Origin: Deltaproteobacteria bacterium HGW-Deltaproteobacteria-18
GTDB lineage: Bacteria; Desulfobacterota; Desulfovibrionia; Desulfovibrionales; Desulfomicrobiaceae
Reading direction: 5' to 3'
Assembly: GCA_002841885.1 (NCBI GenBank)
Contig: PHBE01000011.1
Span: 62,001 to 126,000, forward strand
Length of the DNA: 64,000 bases
The position numbers and the translations under genes were made by a program. Below the pieces are notes generated by a model that was given only the letters and a program-made list of their open reading frames with translations, was not told the DNA's origin and searched no databases. Position 1 is the stretch's first letter. Every line of letters starts with the position of its first letter. This document shows positions 1 to 8,514 of this stretch, piece by piece.

Positions 1-627
1 TACAATGCCCAGCCCCAGGGCGAGGACGAATTCGCCCTTGTCGTACTCCAGAGCCATGGCCGTGGTCATGGTTCGGGTGAAACCTCTGGCGTTGCCGCCG
101 AGCATCATGGAGATGCCTATCTCCGAAATGACGCGGCCAAAGGCGGCCACAACGGCGGCCATGATGCTGAAGCGTGCCTCACGCAGGATTACCAGCGCAA
201 CCTGCCAGGCCGAAGCGCCCAGGGTCAGGGCCGTACGCCGGTAGCGGTCGTCGATGCGGCCCACGGCGGCGATGGTAAAGGCGATGACGATGGGGGTGAT
301 GAGAATGATCTGGCCGACAACCATGGCCTTCTGGGTGTAGAGCCAACCCAGGGAACCTAAAACGCCGCGCCGAGAGAGCAGGGAATAGACCAAAAGGCCG
401 ATGACCACGGTGGGCAGAGCCAGCATGGTGTTGAAGAAAGTGATGACAGCCTGCTTGAGACGAAACCTTGCTATGCCAATCAAAAATCCTGCCGGGACCC
501 CAACAATGCAGGCGACCAGGGTGGACCAGAAACTCACATTCAGAGACACACCGACGATATGCAGCATCTCCGGATCAAATCGCAGCAAAAGGGTCAGCGC
601 GGCCCCCAGACTCTCCAAAAAAAACAT
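1..627 (-). CDS. tupB: Tungstate ABC transporter permease TupB (3' end cut off by window)
   Basis: Inner-membrane permease of the tungstate/molybdate-class ABC importer. Reading the minus strand from the ATG at 627 gives an open frame to the window edge (209 residues), with several hydrophobic helices and the permease coupling region RRTALTLGASAWQ followed by a GRVISEIG segment (EAA-loop type). It follows tupA on the same strand, which matches the usual tupA-tupB-tupC order; the ATPase gene should lie just outside the window. The spacer to tupA holds two hairpins, so tupB may be transcribed at a lower level than the binding protein. Family call is firm; tungstate rather than molybdate rests on the tupA neighbour. 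Confidence 0.88.
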   Translation of the reverse strand, partial: MFFLESLGAALTLLLRFDPEMLHIVGVSLNVSFWSTLVACIVGVPAGFLIGIARFRLKQAVITFFNTMLALPTVVIGLLVYSLLSRRGVLGSLGWLYTQKAMVVGQIILITPIVIAFTIAAVGRIDDRYRRTALTLGASAWQVALVILREARFSIMAAVVAAFGRVISEIGISMMLGGNARGFTRTMTTAMALEYDKGEFVLALGLGIV

Positions 628-650
628 GCAGCCTCCAAAACGGGCAGTGA

Positions 651-675
651 AAAAAAGCCCGCTGCCAAAGCGGGC
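651..675 (-). terminator. Intrinsic terminator or attenuator between tupA and tupB
   Basis: Arms gcccgc (657-662) and gcgggc (670-675) form a GC-rich hairpin which, read on the minus strand, is followed by a run of six T (651-656). It lies after tupA and before tupB, so it probably lets most transcripts end after the abundant binding protein. Confidence 0.6.
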
Positions 676-692
676 CTTTCAAGCCTTCAATA

Positions 693-725
693 AATTCATG
701 GCCGGGTTTAGAACCCAGCCATGAA
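693..725 (-). repeat. Inverted repeat directly after tupA
   Basis: ATTCATGGC at 693-701 is mirrored by GCCATGAAT near 717-725, with further pairing (GGGTT/AACCC) inside. The hairpin sits just beyond the tupA stop and ahead of the terminator-like hairpin; it could stabilise the tupA 3' end. The role is inferred. Confidence 0.45.
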
Positions 726-747
726 TCCACACGTGTAACGCCCGAAG

Positions 748-1620
748 CTACTTTGCGTCGGGAAAGAAAAGCTGCTTGTCAAGGAGTTTGTAGTCGCCGA
801 TGACCTTCTGACCGCGCTCGGAGACTACCCACTTGGCAAAGGTGTCAGCCAGATCAAAGCGGACATGGGGGTGCTTTTCCGGGTTGACCGGGATCACGCC
901 ATAGGGATTGAAAAGATTCTTGTCGCCTTCGCTGATGGGTTCCAGATCCAAGCCCTCAGGGCGGCCGTACTTATACTGCACGTAAGTGCCCCGATCGGTG
1001 ATGGTGTATCCCTGCTTCTCCTCGGTAAAGGTCAGGGCCTTTCCCATGCCCTGGCCGATGGACATGTACATCTTCATTCCTTCGGGATGAACGGCCTTGA
1101 AGGTCACTTCCTTGGTCTTACCCTTGAAAACAGTGTCCTCTTCCTTCAGAGACAGCCCCGTGGCCTTCCACAGTGCCTGCTCCTTGGCATGGGTACCGCT
1201 GTCATCGCCACGGGACACGAACACGGCCTCGGACATGGCGATCTTCTTCATGGACTCGGCCGCGTCGGCGCCCTTAGCTCCGGCCGGATCGGCGGCAGGT
1301 CCGATGATCAGAAAATCGTTGTACATGACATAGTAGCGTTTGGTACCGAAACCATCGGCAACAAATTTCTCCTCGCGGGCCGGATCATGCACGAAAATCA
1401 CGTCCACATTCCCGTCCACGCCGTCACGGATGGCCGCGCCAGTGCCTTTGGCCACGACCTTGACGTCAATACCCGTGTCTTTCTTGAACTCGGGAAGCAA
1501 AACATCAAGCAGGCCGGAGGACTGCGTGCTGGTCGTGGTCGACATCTTGAGCACCTTGTCCTGGGCGAAAACCAATCCCGGCATAGCCAACAAAAGAAAC
1601 AGCACCAAAATTCTCTTCAT
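748..1620 (-). CDS. tupA: Tungstate-binding periplasmic protein TupA
   Basis: Periplasmic oxyanion-binding protein feeding TupBC. The ATG at 1620 is preceded by AGGAGG at a good distance and opens a clear signal peptide (about residues 1-19, ending VFA-Q); longer in-frame starts would put extra residues before it. The mature start carries STTTSTQSSG (about 27-36), the TTTS-type motif known from tungstate-specific TupA proteins, and RGDDSGTH (about 137-144), a second ligand-loop motif of the family. Length of 290 aa is normal. An imperfect palindrome overlaps the upstream promoter, pointing to metal-oxyanion-responsive control. Confidence 0.92.
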   Translation of the reverse strand: MKRILVLFLLLAMPGLVFAQDKVLKMSTTTSTQSSGLLDVLLPEFKKDTGIDVKVVAKGTGAAIRDGVDGNVDVIFVHDPAREEKFVADGFGTKRYYVMYNDFLIIGPAADPAGAKGADAAESMKKIAMSEAVFVSRGDDSGTHAKEQALWKATGLSLKEEDTVFKGKTKEVTFKAVHPEGMKMYMSIGQGMGKALTFTEEKQGYTITDRGTYVQYKYGRPEGLDLEPISEGDKNLFNPYGVIPVNPEKHPHVRFDLADTFAKWVVSERGQKVIGDYKLLDKQLFFPDAK

Positions 1621-1641
1621 ACTTCCTCCTGATAAGTGATG

Positions 1642-1670
1642 ATTGACATACGTCGGAACGTATATGTCAA
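1642..1670 (-). promoter_or_regulatory. Candidate tupA promoter with overlapping palindromic operator
   Basis: On the minus strand TTGACA (1670-1665) is a perfect -35 box; 17 bases later comes GTCAAT, a poor -10. The interval is itself palindromic: TGACATACGT (1644-1653) faces ACGTATATGTCA (1658-1669). An operator overlapping the promoter fits control by a tungstate or molybdate sensor such as TunR or ModE; which one cannot be told from the sequence. Confidence 0.5.
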
Positions 1671-1706
1671 ACAAGACTTAAGTACAAGAAGGAAGCGCTA
1701 CGCCCG

Positions 1707-2279
1707 TCAATCAAGGCGGGTTTTGACAGAAGGACGAACCGTCCCATCTTCCACGACATTTTTTTTCGGGCGCACATAGGGCAACGTGAAATCCGAAGAT
1801 GCCAGAGCGACCCCGTCACCAGTACGCAGAACCCTGGCGTTGACGTAAATTTGGCGCTCGATGATCGTGTACGTTCCGACCAGTACGGAGTAGGCAGGCA
1901 CGTCGGTATTGATCTGCGACAAGTCCCGGGAAAGCGCGAGCACTCCGCCCTGGGGCAACACCCTCAACTCGTCGGAACGCAACTGGACCTCCGTCACGGA
2001 ATATCCGAGCTGGCTCAACCGTGAAGAAACCTGCTCCGAAAGAAGACGCCCGAGATCGTTGGTATTTTCCACATTGGTGGAATCCACGAAGGATGCCGCA
2101 AGCATCGGATACCCCGCGACTCCACTGCCGGAAAGCTGCCGGTGGAGGTGATCTCCCGCCTTGTAGGACAGAGGTATGAGCGGCGGCGTCTTGGCACGCG
2201 AACCAATCTCGTAAAAGGGGGGCAGCTGCACGCATCCGCCGATGAAAACGCAAAAAAGCAGGATATAGAGCTTGAACAT
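1707..2279 (-). CDS. FlgO-like outer-membrane lipoprotein
   Basis: A 190-aa predicted lipoprotein. The start at 2279 has GGAGG six bases upstream and gives a short signal peptide with lipobox I-G-G-C (Cys16). The body has the FlgO-domain signature: YPMLAASFVDSTNVENTNDL, then GRLLSEQVSSRLSQLGYSV, then SVLVGTYTI. FlgO in Vibrio is a flagellar-associated outer-membrane lipoprotein; no flagellar genes are nearby here, so the role is open. It is divergent from two more exported proteins at 2419-3863, one with the same domain type, so the three may form one envelope locus. Confidence 0.7.
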   Translation of the reverse strand: MFKLYILLFCVFIGGCVQLPPFYEIGSRAKTPPLIPLSYKAGDHLHRQLSGSGVAGYPMLAASFVDSTNVENTNDLGRLLSEQVSSRLSQLGYSVTEVQLRSDELRVLPQGGVLALSRDLSQINTDVPAYSVLVGTYTIIERQIYVNARVLRTGDGVALASSDFTLPYVRPKKNVVEDGTVRPSVKTRLD

Positions 2280-2418
2280 TACCGATCCTCCGGGAGAAAA
2301 ATGCCTACCGCTGAATGCAAAGCATGCCGCGTGCCAACATTTCCCCAAACCGGCTTAAGTTTTCCAGCCCGTGGCCGATAATCTGATCATGGAAAAAACC
2401 AAAATCAAGGACCACGCC

Positions 2419-3108
2419 ATGCGCATCGCAGCCCTGCTCACACTGATTACCCTCGGACTTTTGACCGGCTGCTCTTCGGTCAGCGTCAATTCCGACCAGT
2501 CATCCCAGCTTGTCACTGCCCAGGCACCCATCCCAAGCGGCTACCTGCTCAGCACCCAACCCAAAATGCAGGCCATGGCCCATTGGGACCAGCTGGCGGA
2601 CAAGGTCGCACAGAACTGCGGCAAGGCTCTTGATCATTTCTTCCCTGGAGAAGACGTTCGCGTGTATGTCGCACCCCTTGGCACCACTCCCTTCGCCAAG
2701 GCCTACAGGGAAGCGCTGTTGACCCACCTCATCGACTACGGCGTCCCCGTTTCCTTTGCCCCCGAAGGGGCCGCAGTGCTGGAAGTCAACCTGGGCCTTG
2801 TCAGGCACAGGCGCGTCCTGGACACGACACGCAAGGGTTTGCGAAACGCCCCGGATCCGGGCTTCAGGCAGCGCAAGAACAGCGCCGGGCTTTACGAGCC
2901 CGTACCGGAAGTGGGTGAGGAGAGCGGATATTTTGACGCGCCCACTCCGGATTCGGAAGTCCAGATCAATTCGGCCCTCGTCCATCAGGGCGCGTACCTC
3001 TACCGCGACTCGAGCATTTTCTACGTAAGCAGCCCCGACTGGGCCCACTATCAGCTGCAGACGCCGCAGGGCGGCGTGGAACTCAAACGCTATTCCCTGG
3101 TGAACTGA
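2419..3108 (+). CDS. Predicted lipoprotein of unknown function
   Basis: The ATG at 2419 is preceded by AAGGA and starts a canonical lipoprotein signal (lipobox L-T-G-C, Cys18) with Ser-Ser after the Cys, favouring outer-membrane sorting. The 229-aa protein has a conserved-looking core, VRVYVAPLGTTPFAKAYREA, a segment of the kind seen in proteins that assemble dose-sensitive outer-membrane functions, but I recognise no family with certainty. Its TGA overlaps the ATG of the next gene (TGATG), so the two are translationally coupled. An ATG at 2390 is also in frame but lacks a ribosome site and would bury the signal peptide. Confidence 0.65.
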   Translation: MRIAALLTLITLGLLTGCSSVSVNSDQSSQLVTAQAPIPSGYLLSTQPKMQAMAHWDQLADKVAQNCGKALDHFFPGEDVRVYVAPLGTTPFAKAYREALLTHLIDYGVPVSFAPEGAAVLEVNLGLVRHRRVLDTTRKGLRNAPDPGFRQRKNSAGLYEPVPEVGEESGYFDAPTPDSEVQINSALVHQGAYLYRDSSIFYVSSPDWAHYQLQTPQGGVELKRYSLVN

Positions 3109-3863
3109 TGATGCGATCAGCATTCTTTCTGGCTCTTCTCCTTTGCGTCCTCCCCGTCTCAGGACAGACGCAATGCGGAGCTTCGCGCATCGACATGCTG
3201 TGCGACTCCCTGGCCGAGAGTCTGGTCGCCAATCTGCAGATCCGCCTGGACCGTGCAGGCTTGATCATGGCAGCTCCCTTCGCCGACCTGCATGACGTCA
3301 AGAACACGTCCCCACTGGGCCGAATTCTGGCGGAAGAGATGGGCAACGCGCTCACACGTCATGGATACCGTCTGGCGGATACCCGCGTGTTCATGCCTTC
3401 GCCCTATTCATTGAAGGAACAGGGCGAAACGGCCCTGTCCATGGCCCCCGACCAGGCAGGGGGCACCACCGGTATGCACACGATACTGACCGGAACCTAT
3501 GCCATGGCCGATGGAGGCCTGCGCATCTCAGCACGCCTGATTCAGCCTGCGGACCACGCCGTCCTCGCCACCGCCAGTTGTCGCCTGCGCGTGACGGACG
3601 AGATCCGCGAACTGCTTGCGGCCGCTGCCCCTGCCCCCGCCGCTCCGGCTCTCCCCGCCGTTCTCCTGAATCTCAAGACAAAGGCCGACGCCAAGCGCGT
3701 GCAGCAAGCCCTGGCCGCCCAGGGGCTCTACAAAGGCAGGATCGACGGCATCTGGGGCAAGAGGTCCAAGGCCGCCCTGGCACGCTTCCGCGCCTCACTG
3801 GCCATGCCGGCCACCGCAGACTGGGATCCGGCCACCCAGGCCGTCCTGCTGCCCGCCTCCTGA
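3108..3863 (+). CDS. Exported FlgO-domain protein with C-terminal peptidoglycan-binding domain
   Basis: A 250- or 251-aa protein (ATG at 3108 or the adjacent 3111) with a signal peptide of about 20 residues. Residues about 55-165 look FlgO-like (SPLGRILAEEMGNALTRHGY, then TILTGTYAM), paralogous to the lipoprotein at 1707-2279. After an Ala/Pro-rich linker, residues about 190-248 match a PG_binding_1 fold (RVQQALAAQGLYKGRIDGIW, then TKAAL-like SKAALARF). The combination suggests anchoring of an envelope complex to murein. It overlaps the upstream lipoprotein gene by one base. Confidence 0.68.
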   Translation: MMRSAFFLALLLCVLPVSGQTQCGASRIDMLCDSLAESLVANLQIRLDRAGLIMAAPFADLHDVKNTSPLGRILAEEMGNALTRHGYRLADTRVFMPSPYSLKEQGETALSMAPDQAGGTTGMHTILTGTYAMADGGLRISARLIQPADHAVLATASCRLRVTDEIRELLAAAAPAPAAPALPAVLLNLKTKADAKRVQQALAAQGLYKGRIDGIWGKRSKAALARFRASLAMPATADWDPATQAVLLPAS

Positions 3864-4012
3864 CCCGCCCAAAACCAGCACAAAAAAAAGACTGCCTCGT
3901 CATAACAATCGTCACCATTTTGCTTGACGAGCAGACTTTTCGCGCCTAGCTAGCTTTCGTTTCAATACAAAGTTCGTAAAAATTACCATATTTCTGAATA
4001 CAGAGGTACGCC

Positions 4013-4159
4013 ATGCGTGAAATCACATTGTTTTTGCATTCCCAAAAAATCCAGCGCCCGAAGCCGATCATTTCCACCGCGATCACGAGTCTGGCCGGGG
4101 GATTGCGCTCGGCGCTCGGCGTCTTGAACGGGCTGCGCAGATCTGCGTCCGGAAAATAG
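4013..4159 (+). CDS. Possible 48-aa small protein
   Basis: An open frame of 48 codons starts at an ATG with AGAGGT six bases upstream and ends in TAG at 4157-4159. The product is basic (many Lys/Arg) with no recognisable motif. It lies in an otherwise empty 370-base gap between the FlgO-like gene and the nrdD terminator. Only the ribosome site and frame support it; it may be chance. Confidence 0.28.
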   Translation: MREITLFLHSQKIQRPKPIISTAITSLAGGLRSALGVLNGLRRSASGK

Positions 4160-4172
4160 AAACTCCCACGCC

Positions 4173-4223
4173 AAAAAACGCGAAAACGGCCGGATTGCAT
4201 TGCAGTCCGGCCGTTTTCGCGTT
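4173..4223 (-). terminator. Strong intrinsic terminator after nrdD
   Basis: A near-perfect inverted repeat of about 23 bases per arm is centred on 4200 (arms 4177-4199 and 4201-4223), and the minus-strand 3' side runs into six T (4173-4178). It sits just beyond the nrdD stop codon. Confidence 0.85.
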
Positions 4224-4235
4224 GAAGTCGCTCCC

Positions 4236-6296
4236 TTATTGCCCGAAACAGGAGGCCTGGGAATATTCCACCCGATCCTTGTACTCTTCCTGTTTTCCGC
4301 GGTTCCACATCTTGACCGGACGGTAGTAGCCCACCACGCGGGTGTACACTTCCGTCTCCTGGCCGCAGTGCGGGCAGGTGATCTGCTCACCTGTCAGATA
4401 GCCGTGGTCCTTGCAGATCGAAAAGGTCGGCGTAATGGACACGTAGGGAATCTTGGTCTCGGTCAGGGCGCGCACCAGATAGTTCTTCAGGGCTTTGGTG
4501 TCCGGCACGGATTCGCCCAGGAAGCTGTGAAAAACAGTGCCTCCGGTGTACAAGGGCTGCAGCCGGTTCTGATGCTCCAGGGCGGAGAAGATGTCCGTGG
4601 TATGCCCCACGGGGAGCAGGGTCGAGTTGGTGTAGTAGGGCACCCCGTTTCCGGAGGCCTGGATGTCCGCATAAAGCTTCTTGTCAATCTTGGCCAAGCG
4701 GTAGCTGGTCCCCTCGGCCGGAGTGGCTTCGAGGTTGTAGAGGCTGCCCGTCTCCTCCTGAAAGCGCACCGTGATCTCCCGCAGATGGTCCAGGGTACGG
4801 ACCATGAGCCTTGTCCCAGCCTCGGTATCGATGCCCTTGCCGAGCAGATTCAGGCAGGCTTCGTGGCCGCCCAGGATGCCGATGGTGCTGAAATGGCTGC
4901 GAAAGCCGTTTTTGAGGTAGCGGCTGGAAAAGGGAAACATGCCCTTGTCCATGTTGTCCGTGACCATCTTGCGCTTGAACTCAAGGGAATCCTTGGCCAG
5001 GGAGGCATACTCGCCCACCAGGTCCAGAAAGTCTTCCTCGCCCTGGGCCAGATAGGCCAGCTTGGGCAGGTTGAGGGTCACCACACCGATGGAGCCTGTC
5101 AGATCCCCTGCGCCAAAAAGACCGCCGGTACGCTTGCGCAGCTCGCGCAGGTCCATCTGCAGACGGCAGCACATGGAACGCACGTCCTCGGGTTTGAGGT
5201 CCGAATTGATGAAGTTCTGAAAATACGGAACGCCGTATTTGGCCGTAAGCTTTAGCAGCAGCTCGCCGACCTCCGTCTCCCAGGGAAAATCCGGAGTGAT
5301 GTTGTAGGTCGGGATGGGGAAGGAAAAAATCCGCCCATGATAGTCGCCGACCAGCATGACCTCAAGGAAGGCCCGGTTGATCATCTCCATTTCGACCGCA
5401 TACTCGCCGTAGGTGCTGTCCTGCAGCTTGCCGCCGATGATGACGGCCTCCGAAGCAATGTGCGCAGGCGGAGCCAGATCGAAGGTCAGGTTGGTGAAGG
5501 GGCTCTGTCCGCCCCAGCGCGAGGTTGTGTTCAGGTTGAACACGAACTTCTGCATGGCCTGCTTGACTTCCTCGTAGGTGAGGCTGTCATGGCGGACCAG
5601 CGGAGCCAGATACGTGTCCACGTTGTTGAAGGCCTGCGCACCGGCCCATTCGTTCTGTAGCGTTCCAAGAAAATTGACCATCTGTCCAAGGGCCGCGTCA
5701 AAATGCTTGGGCGGACCGGACGAACAGCGCCCTTCAAGGTTGAAGCCCTCGAGCAAAAGGTCGCGCAGGGACCAGCCGGCGCAATATCCGGCCAGGCCGA
5801 AAGAAAGGTCATGGATGTGAAAATAGCCGTGCTCGTGAGCCTGCCGGACTTCCTCTGGATATTTCTCCAGGGAATACCGGGCCTGCACGGAACCGGACAA
5901 ATGCAGCATCAGGCCCTGAAAGGAATGGGACATGTTGGCGTTTTCGCTGACACGCCAGTCGGACTTGTCCAGATAGCTGTCGATGGTCTCGGTCACGTCC
6001 AGGAAAGTCTCGGTCTGGCTGCGAATCGCGCGACGCTTCTCGCGGTACACGATGTAGCGCCGTGCGACCTGATAAAGTCTGGACTCCATGAGCACCTGCT
6101 CGACGGTGTCCTGAACCAGCTCCTGCTCGGGCATGGCCTCGGCCTCAAGTTTGGACTCGACCTTTCCGGCCAGACGCTTGGCCAGGATGGGATCCTTGAT
6201 GCCACTGGCGTTGAGGGATTTCAAAATTGCCTGGGCTATCCGGTCCACAGACCAGGATTCAACACGGCCATCACGTTTCACAATCTGCTGAGGCAT
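4236..6296 (-). CDS. nrdD: Anaerobic (class III) ribonucleoside-triphosphate reductase
   Basis: Glycyl-radical enzyme that makes dNTPs without oxygen. 686 aa. An ATP-cone allosteric domain is seen at residues 1-95 (KRDGRVESWS start). The catalytic barrel follows. Near the C-terminus are the zinc-site cysteines (CKDHGYL, then CPHCG) and the glycyl-radical loop TRVVGYYRPV, with Gly as the radical residue. The activase nrdG lies 33 bases upstream on the same strand, and a cobalamin riboswitch precedes both, so the pair is expected to be shut off when B12 is plentiful. Confidence 0.95.
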   Translation of the reverse strand: MPQQIVKRDGRVESWSVDRIAQAILKSLNASGIKDPILAKRLAGKVESKLEAEAMPEQELVQDTVEQVLMESRLYQVARRYIVYREKRRAIRSQTETFLDVTETIDSYLDKSDWRVSENANMSHSFQGLMLHLSGSVQARYSLEKYPEEVRQAHEHGYFHIHDLSFGLAGYCAGWSLRDLLLEGFNLEGRCSSGPPKHFDAALGQMVNFLGTLQNEWAGAQAFNNVDTYLAPLVRHDSLTYEEVKQAMQKFVFNLNTTSRWGGQSPFTNLTFDLAPPAHIASEAVIIGGKLQDSTYGEYAVEMEMINRAFLEVMLVGDYHGRIFSFPIPTYNITPDFPWETEVGELLLKLTAKYGVPYFQNFINSDLKPEDVRSMCCRLQMDLRELRKRTGGLFGAGDLTGSIGVVTLNLPKLAYLAQGEEDFLDLVGEYASLAKDSLEFKRKMVTDNMDKGMFPFSSRYLKNGFRSHFSTIGILGGHEACLNLLGKGIDTEAGTRLMVRTLDHLREITVRFQEETGSLYNLEATPAEGTSYRLAKIDKKLYADIQASGNGVPYYTNSTLLPVGHTTDIFSALEHQNRLQPLYTGGTVFHSFLGESVPDTKALKNYLVRALTETKIPYVSITPTFSICKDHGYLTGEQITCPHCGQETEVYTRVVGYYRPVKMWNRGKQEEYKDRVEYSQASCFGQ

Positions 6297-6329
6297 GAAT
6301 ACTCCAATAAAGTTCGGTCGAATTGAGAA

Positions 6330-6968
6330 TCAGGAAAAATCGTCATTGCTTCGAGGAGGCACAAATTCCTGGAAATGCAAGGGCAGGCCTTGCGGCATCT
6401 GGGCCCGGGTCGTCTCCAGATCATCGGGCGTCAGGCTCGGCACCTTGGTGCAGCGAAAATAGACACGTCCGGGATACGCGCGAGCCAGGTCGAAGACCTC
6501 TCTCAGCGCATCGCGGGCCGCATCGGCCGCCAGGGCCTGTCCGGTCAGCTCCGGATACATGGACCAGGGCCCCTTGACGTCCACGGCCACGGCCTGAGCA
6601 AGGCCGGACTCAAGCACCCGCTCAAGGGCATCAGGCGCGGAGCCGTTGGAATCGAGCTTGACCGGCAGGCCGGTCGAGGCCAGATCCGCGAGCAGCCCGT
6701 CCAGGTCAGCCAGGCAGGTCGGCTCTCCCCCCGACAGGGTGATTCCGTCCAGCCAGCGCTTGCGGCGGCGCAGGTCGGACAGAACAATTTCCCGGTCGAG
6801 ACTCGGCAGCGAGGTCCATTTCCAGGCCAGGGACGCATTGTGGCAGGTCGGACAGCGCAGATTGCAGCCGCCGGCAAAAAGCACGCACGTGATTTTACCC
6901 GGCCAGTCGCAGAGACTCACCGGCACCATACCGCGCACGCGTTCCCACGAAGGAATCGTGTCAGTCAT
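6330..6968 (-). CDS. nrdG: Anaerobic ribonucleotide reductase-activating protein (radical SAM)
   Basis: Installs the glycyl radical on NrdD. The radical SAM cluster motif is G-G-C-N-L-R-C-P-T-C-H (CxxxCxxC), preceded by SLCDWPGK as in the NrdG2-type activases. TLSGGEPT is the SAM-binding GGE-type motif. I chose the ATG at 6968 (MTDTIPSW), because the in-frame ATG at 7019 lies inside a hairpin between the riboswitch and the gene; the SD is weak (GAG) in either case. First gene of the nrdG-nrdD operon. Confidence 0.88.
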   Translation of the reverse strand: MTDTIPSWERVRGMVPVSLCDWPGKITCVLFAGGCNLRCPTCHNASLAWKWTSLPSLDREIVLSDLRRRKRWLDGITLSGGEPTCLADLDGLLADLASTGLPVKLDSNGSAPDALERVLESGLAQAVAVDVKGPWSMYPELTGQALAADAARDALREVFDLARAYPGRVYFRCTKVPSLTPDDLETTRAQMPQGLPLHFQEFVPPRSNDDFS

Positions 6969-7009
6969 GTTTGCTCGAAGTTGTGATGACGTTTTTCTGA
7001 ACAACTCAA

Positions 7010-7034
7010 CGCCCTGCATCCGCGTGCAGAGGGT
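7010..7034 (-). promoter_or_regulatory. Hairpin between riboswitch and nrdG, probable expression platform
   Basis: On the minus strand CCCTCTGCA pairs with TGCAGGG across a short loop (roughly 7013-7033). It lies between the cobalamin aptamer and the nrdG start, where the expression platform should be. No long T run follows, so translational control or a weak terminator is more likely. Confidence 0.45.
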
Positions 7035-7044
7035 TAAGAGAATT

Positions 7045-7177
7045 GCTTCAGGCAGGTTTTCTGGCTCGCCCCTCGCGCGCGGCGTCTCCCTTGAGGGATC
7101 GGCTTTAGGCGCGCGAAATCGGGGTTACAGTGGCGGGACCGCCCCGGACTCGCACCGGGTTCCCTTGTTCCTGAAGT
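7045..7177 (-). ncRNA. Adenosylcobalamin riboswitch
   Basis: The minus strand holds the classical cobalamin aptamer core: the L5 region GGTGCGAGTCCGGGGCGGTC, then CCCGCCACTGT (7124-7135), with the outer P1 stem made by CCTGAAG at 7045-7051 and 7171-7177. The aptamer points at nrdG-nrdD. B12 riboswitches are known to repress B12-independent ribonucleotide reductases in bacteria that also own a B12-dependent class II enzyme; that enzyme is not in this window. Confidence 0.92.
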
Positions 7178-7272
7178 AGTTTCGCAGAACAGGTGGAGTA
7201 TTAGGATATCGCGGCATCGGGATCAACCAAAACCTTTTCCACAGGGGTGCCTCAACTGTGTGGAAGACGAAT

Positions 7273-8508
7273 TCAACTCAATGAATGCGCGCGGTTATGG
7301 CGCAAAAAATTGAGCGCAACCACGGGAAGTGCCAGCGCAAAAAATCCGGCCAGAAGAAGGAAGGTCGTGGACAGGCCATGGCTGTCGGCAAGCAGGCCCA
7401 CAAGCGGACCCGTGACCACGAAACCGGTACGGAAGGCCAGGCTGTGCAGAGACAGGATGCTGGCCCGGTTCGCCCGGCTGCTGAGGGCCTGCAACCGCGA
7501 GCGCATGAGCGGACCCTGCAGTCCGCGCATGGCCGTAAGCAGATAGTAGAACAAAAATCCCCACACGGCCGTGGTGATTCCAAGTCCAAGATACGCTACG
7601 ACGATCAGCGCGAAGAAAAGCGCCTGCATGCCTGAAACGCCGATCTTGCCTTCGACCCGATGGCTGTTCGCGGCAGCCAGGGCCACAACCAGATTCGCCC
7701 CTGCCCAGGCCGGTCCGAACCATGTCACAGGGACCTGGCAGTCCTGCATATAGGGCTGAATGAGCCAAACCATGTAGAAAGAGGCCAGCCCCAGAAGCAT
7801 CCCGTTCAGGATGGTCGCCCGGATAGCCGAGCTTTCCCGAAAGGCGAACCTGCAAACGCGCAGCGCTTCAGCCAGATGCGAAATCACCGGCCCGCTGGTT
7901 TCCGCCTTGGGTTCCTTAAGGGTCTGGCACAATCCCAGGGCCAGAATCCAGATCCCGATCTGGGCCACGAAGGGCAAAAGCTGCCAATGCGCGTACATGA
8001 GCCCGGCAAAGAGCGCGCCCGCGGCCTCTCCCCCCTGAGCCCAACCGACCATGCGCCCGTCGCAACGGGTGTAGAGGTCCACCCTGTTCTCGGCGCGCAA
8101 GGTCTCGAAAAGCAGCGCCGTGTCCGAACCGCTGATGAATGCGTAGGAGACGCCCAGCAGCAGCTCCGCGACCAGCACGCTCCAGAAGGTGGATGCGAAC
8201 AGATACCAGCCCCAGCCAACAATGCCAAAAACGCAGGCCACAATGAGTGCCCAGCGATAGCCCAATCGGTCACTGACGTATCCGGACGGATACTCCATGA
8301 TCACGCTGGCCAGCGAGAAAAACACCTGAAGGGTCAGGATCTCGGTCAGGGTCAGGCCGATCTGGTCCTTCCAGAACAGGGTAATGATGGCCATGGGAAA
8401 GAGGGTCATCTTCAGCGCCGCGAAGACATTGAGCGTCAGCAGCGTACGCCGCAGACCGTCTTCAGGGCCCTGGGCGCCCCCGATCCCCGTCTTTGCGATC
8501 AAGAGCAC
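7273..8508 (-). CDS. MFS transporter
   Basis: About 410 aa with roughly twelve hydrophobic segments. The loop-2/3 MFS signature is visible as EYPSGYVSDRLGYRWAL (about residues 75-91). Substrate unknown; the family includes many drug and sugar-phosphate exporters. The annotated GTG at 8508 has GGAGG only two bases upstream, so the in-frame TTG at 8502, eight bases from the same GGAGG, may be the true start. It starts right at the stop of the acyltransferase gene upstream, so the two are probably co-transcribed. Confidence 0.8.
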   Translation of the reverse strand: MLLIAKTGIGGAQGPEDGLRRTLLTLNVFAALKMTLFPMAIITLFWKDQIGLTLTEILTLQVFFSLASVIMEYPSGYVSDRLGYRWALIVACVFGIVGWGWYLFASTFWSVLVAELLLGVSYAFISGSDTALLFETLRAENRVDLYTRCDGRMVGWAQGGEAAGALFAGLMYAHWQLLPFVAQIGIWILALGLCQTLKEPKAETSGPVISHLAEALRVCRFAFRESSAIRATILNGMLLGLASFYMVWLIQPYMQDCQVPVTWFGPAWAGANLVVALAAANSHRVEGKIGVSGMQALFFALIVVAYLGLGITTAVWGFLFYYLLTAMRGLQGPLMRSRLQALSSRANRASILSLHSLAFRTGFVVTGPLVGLLADSHGLSTTFLLLAGFFALALPVVALNFLRHNRAHSLS

Positions 8509-8514
8509 CGCCTC

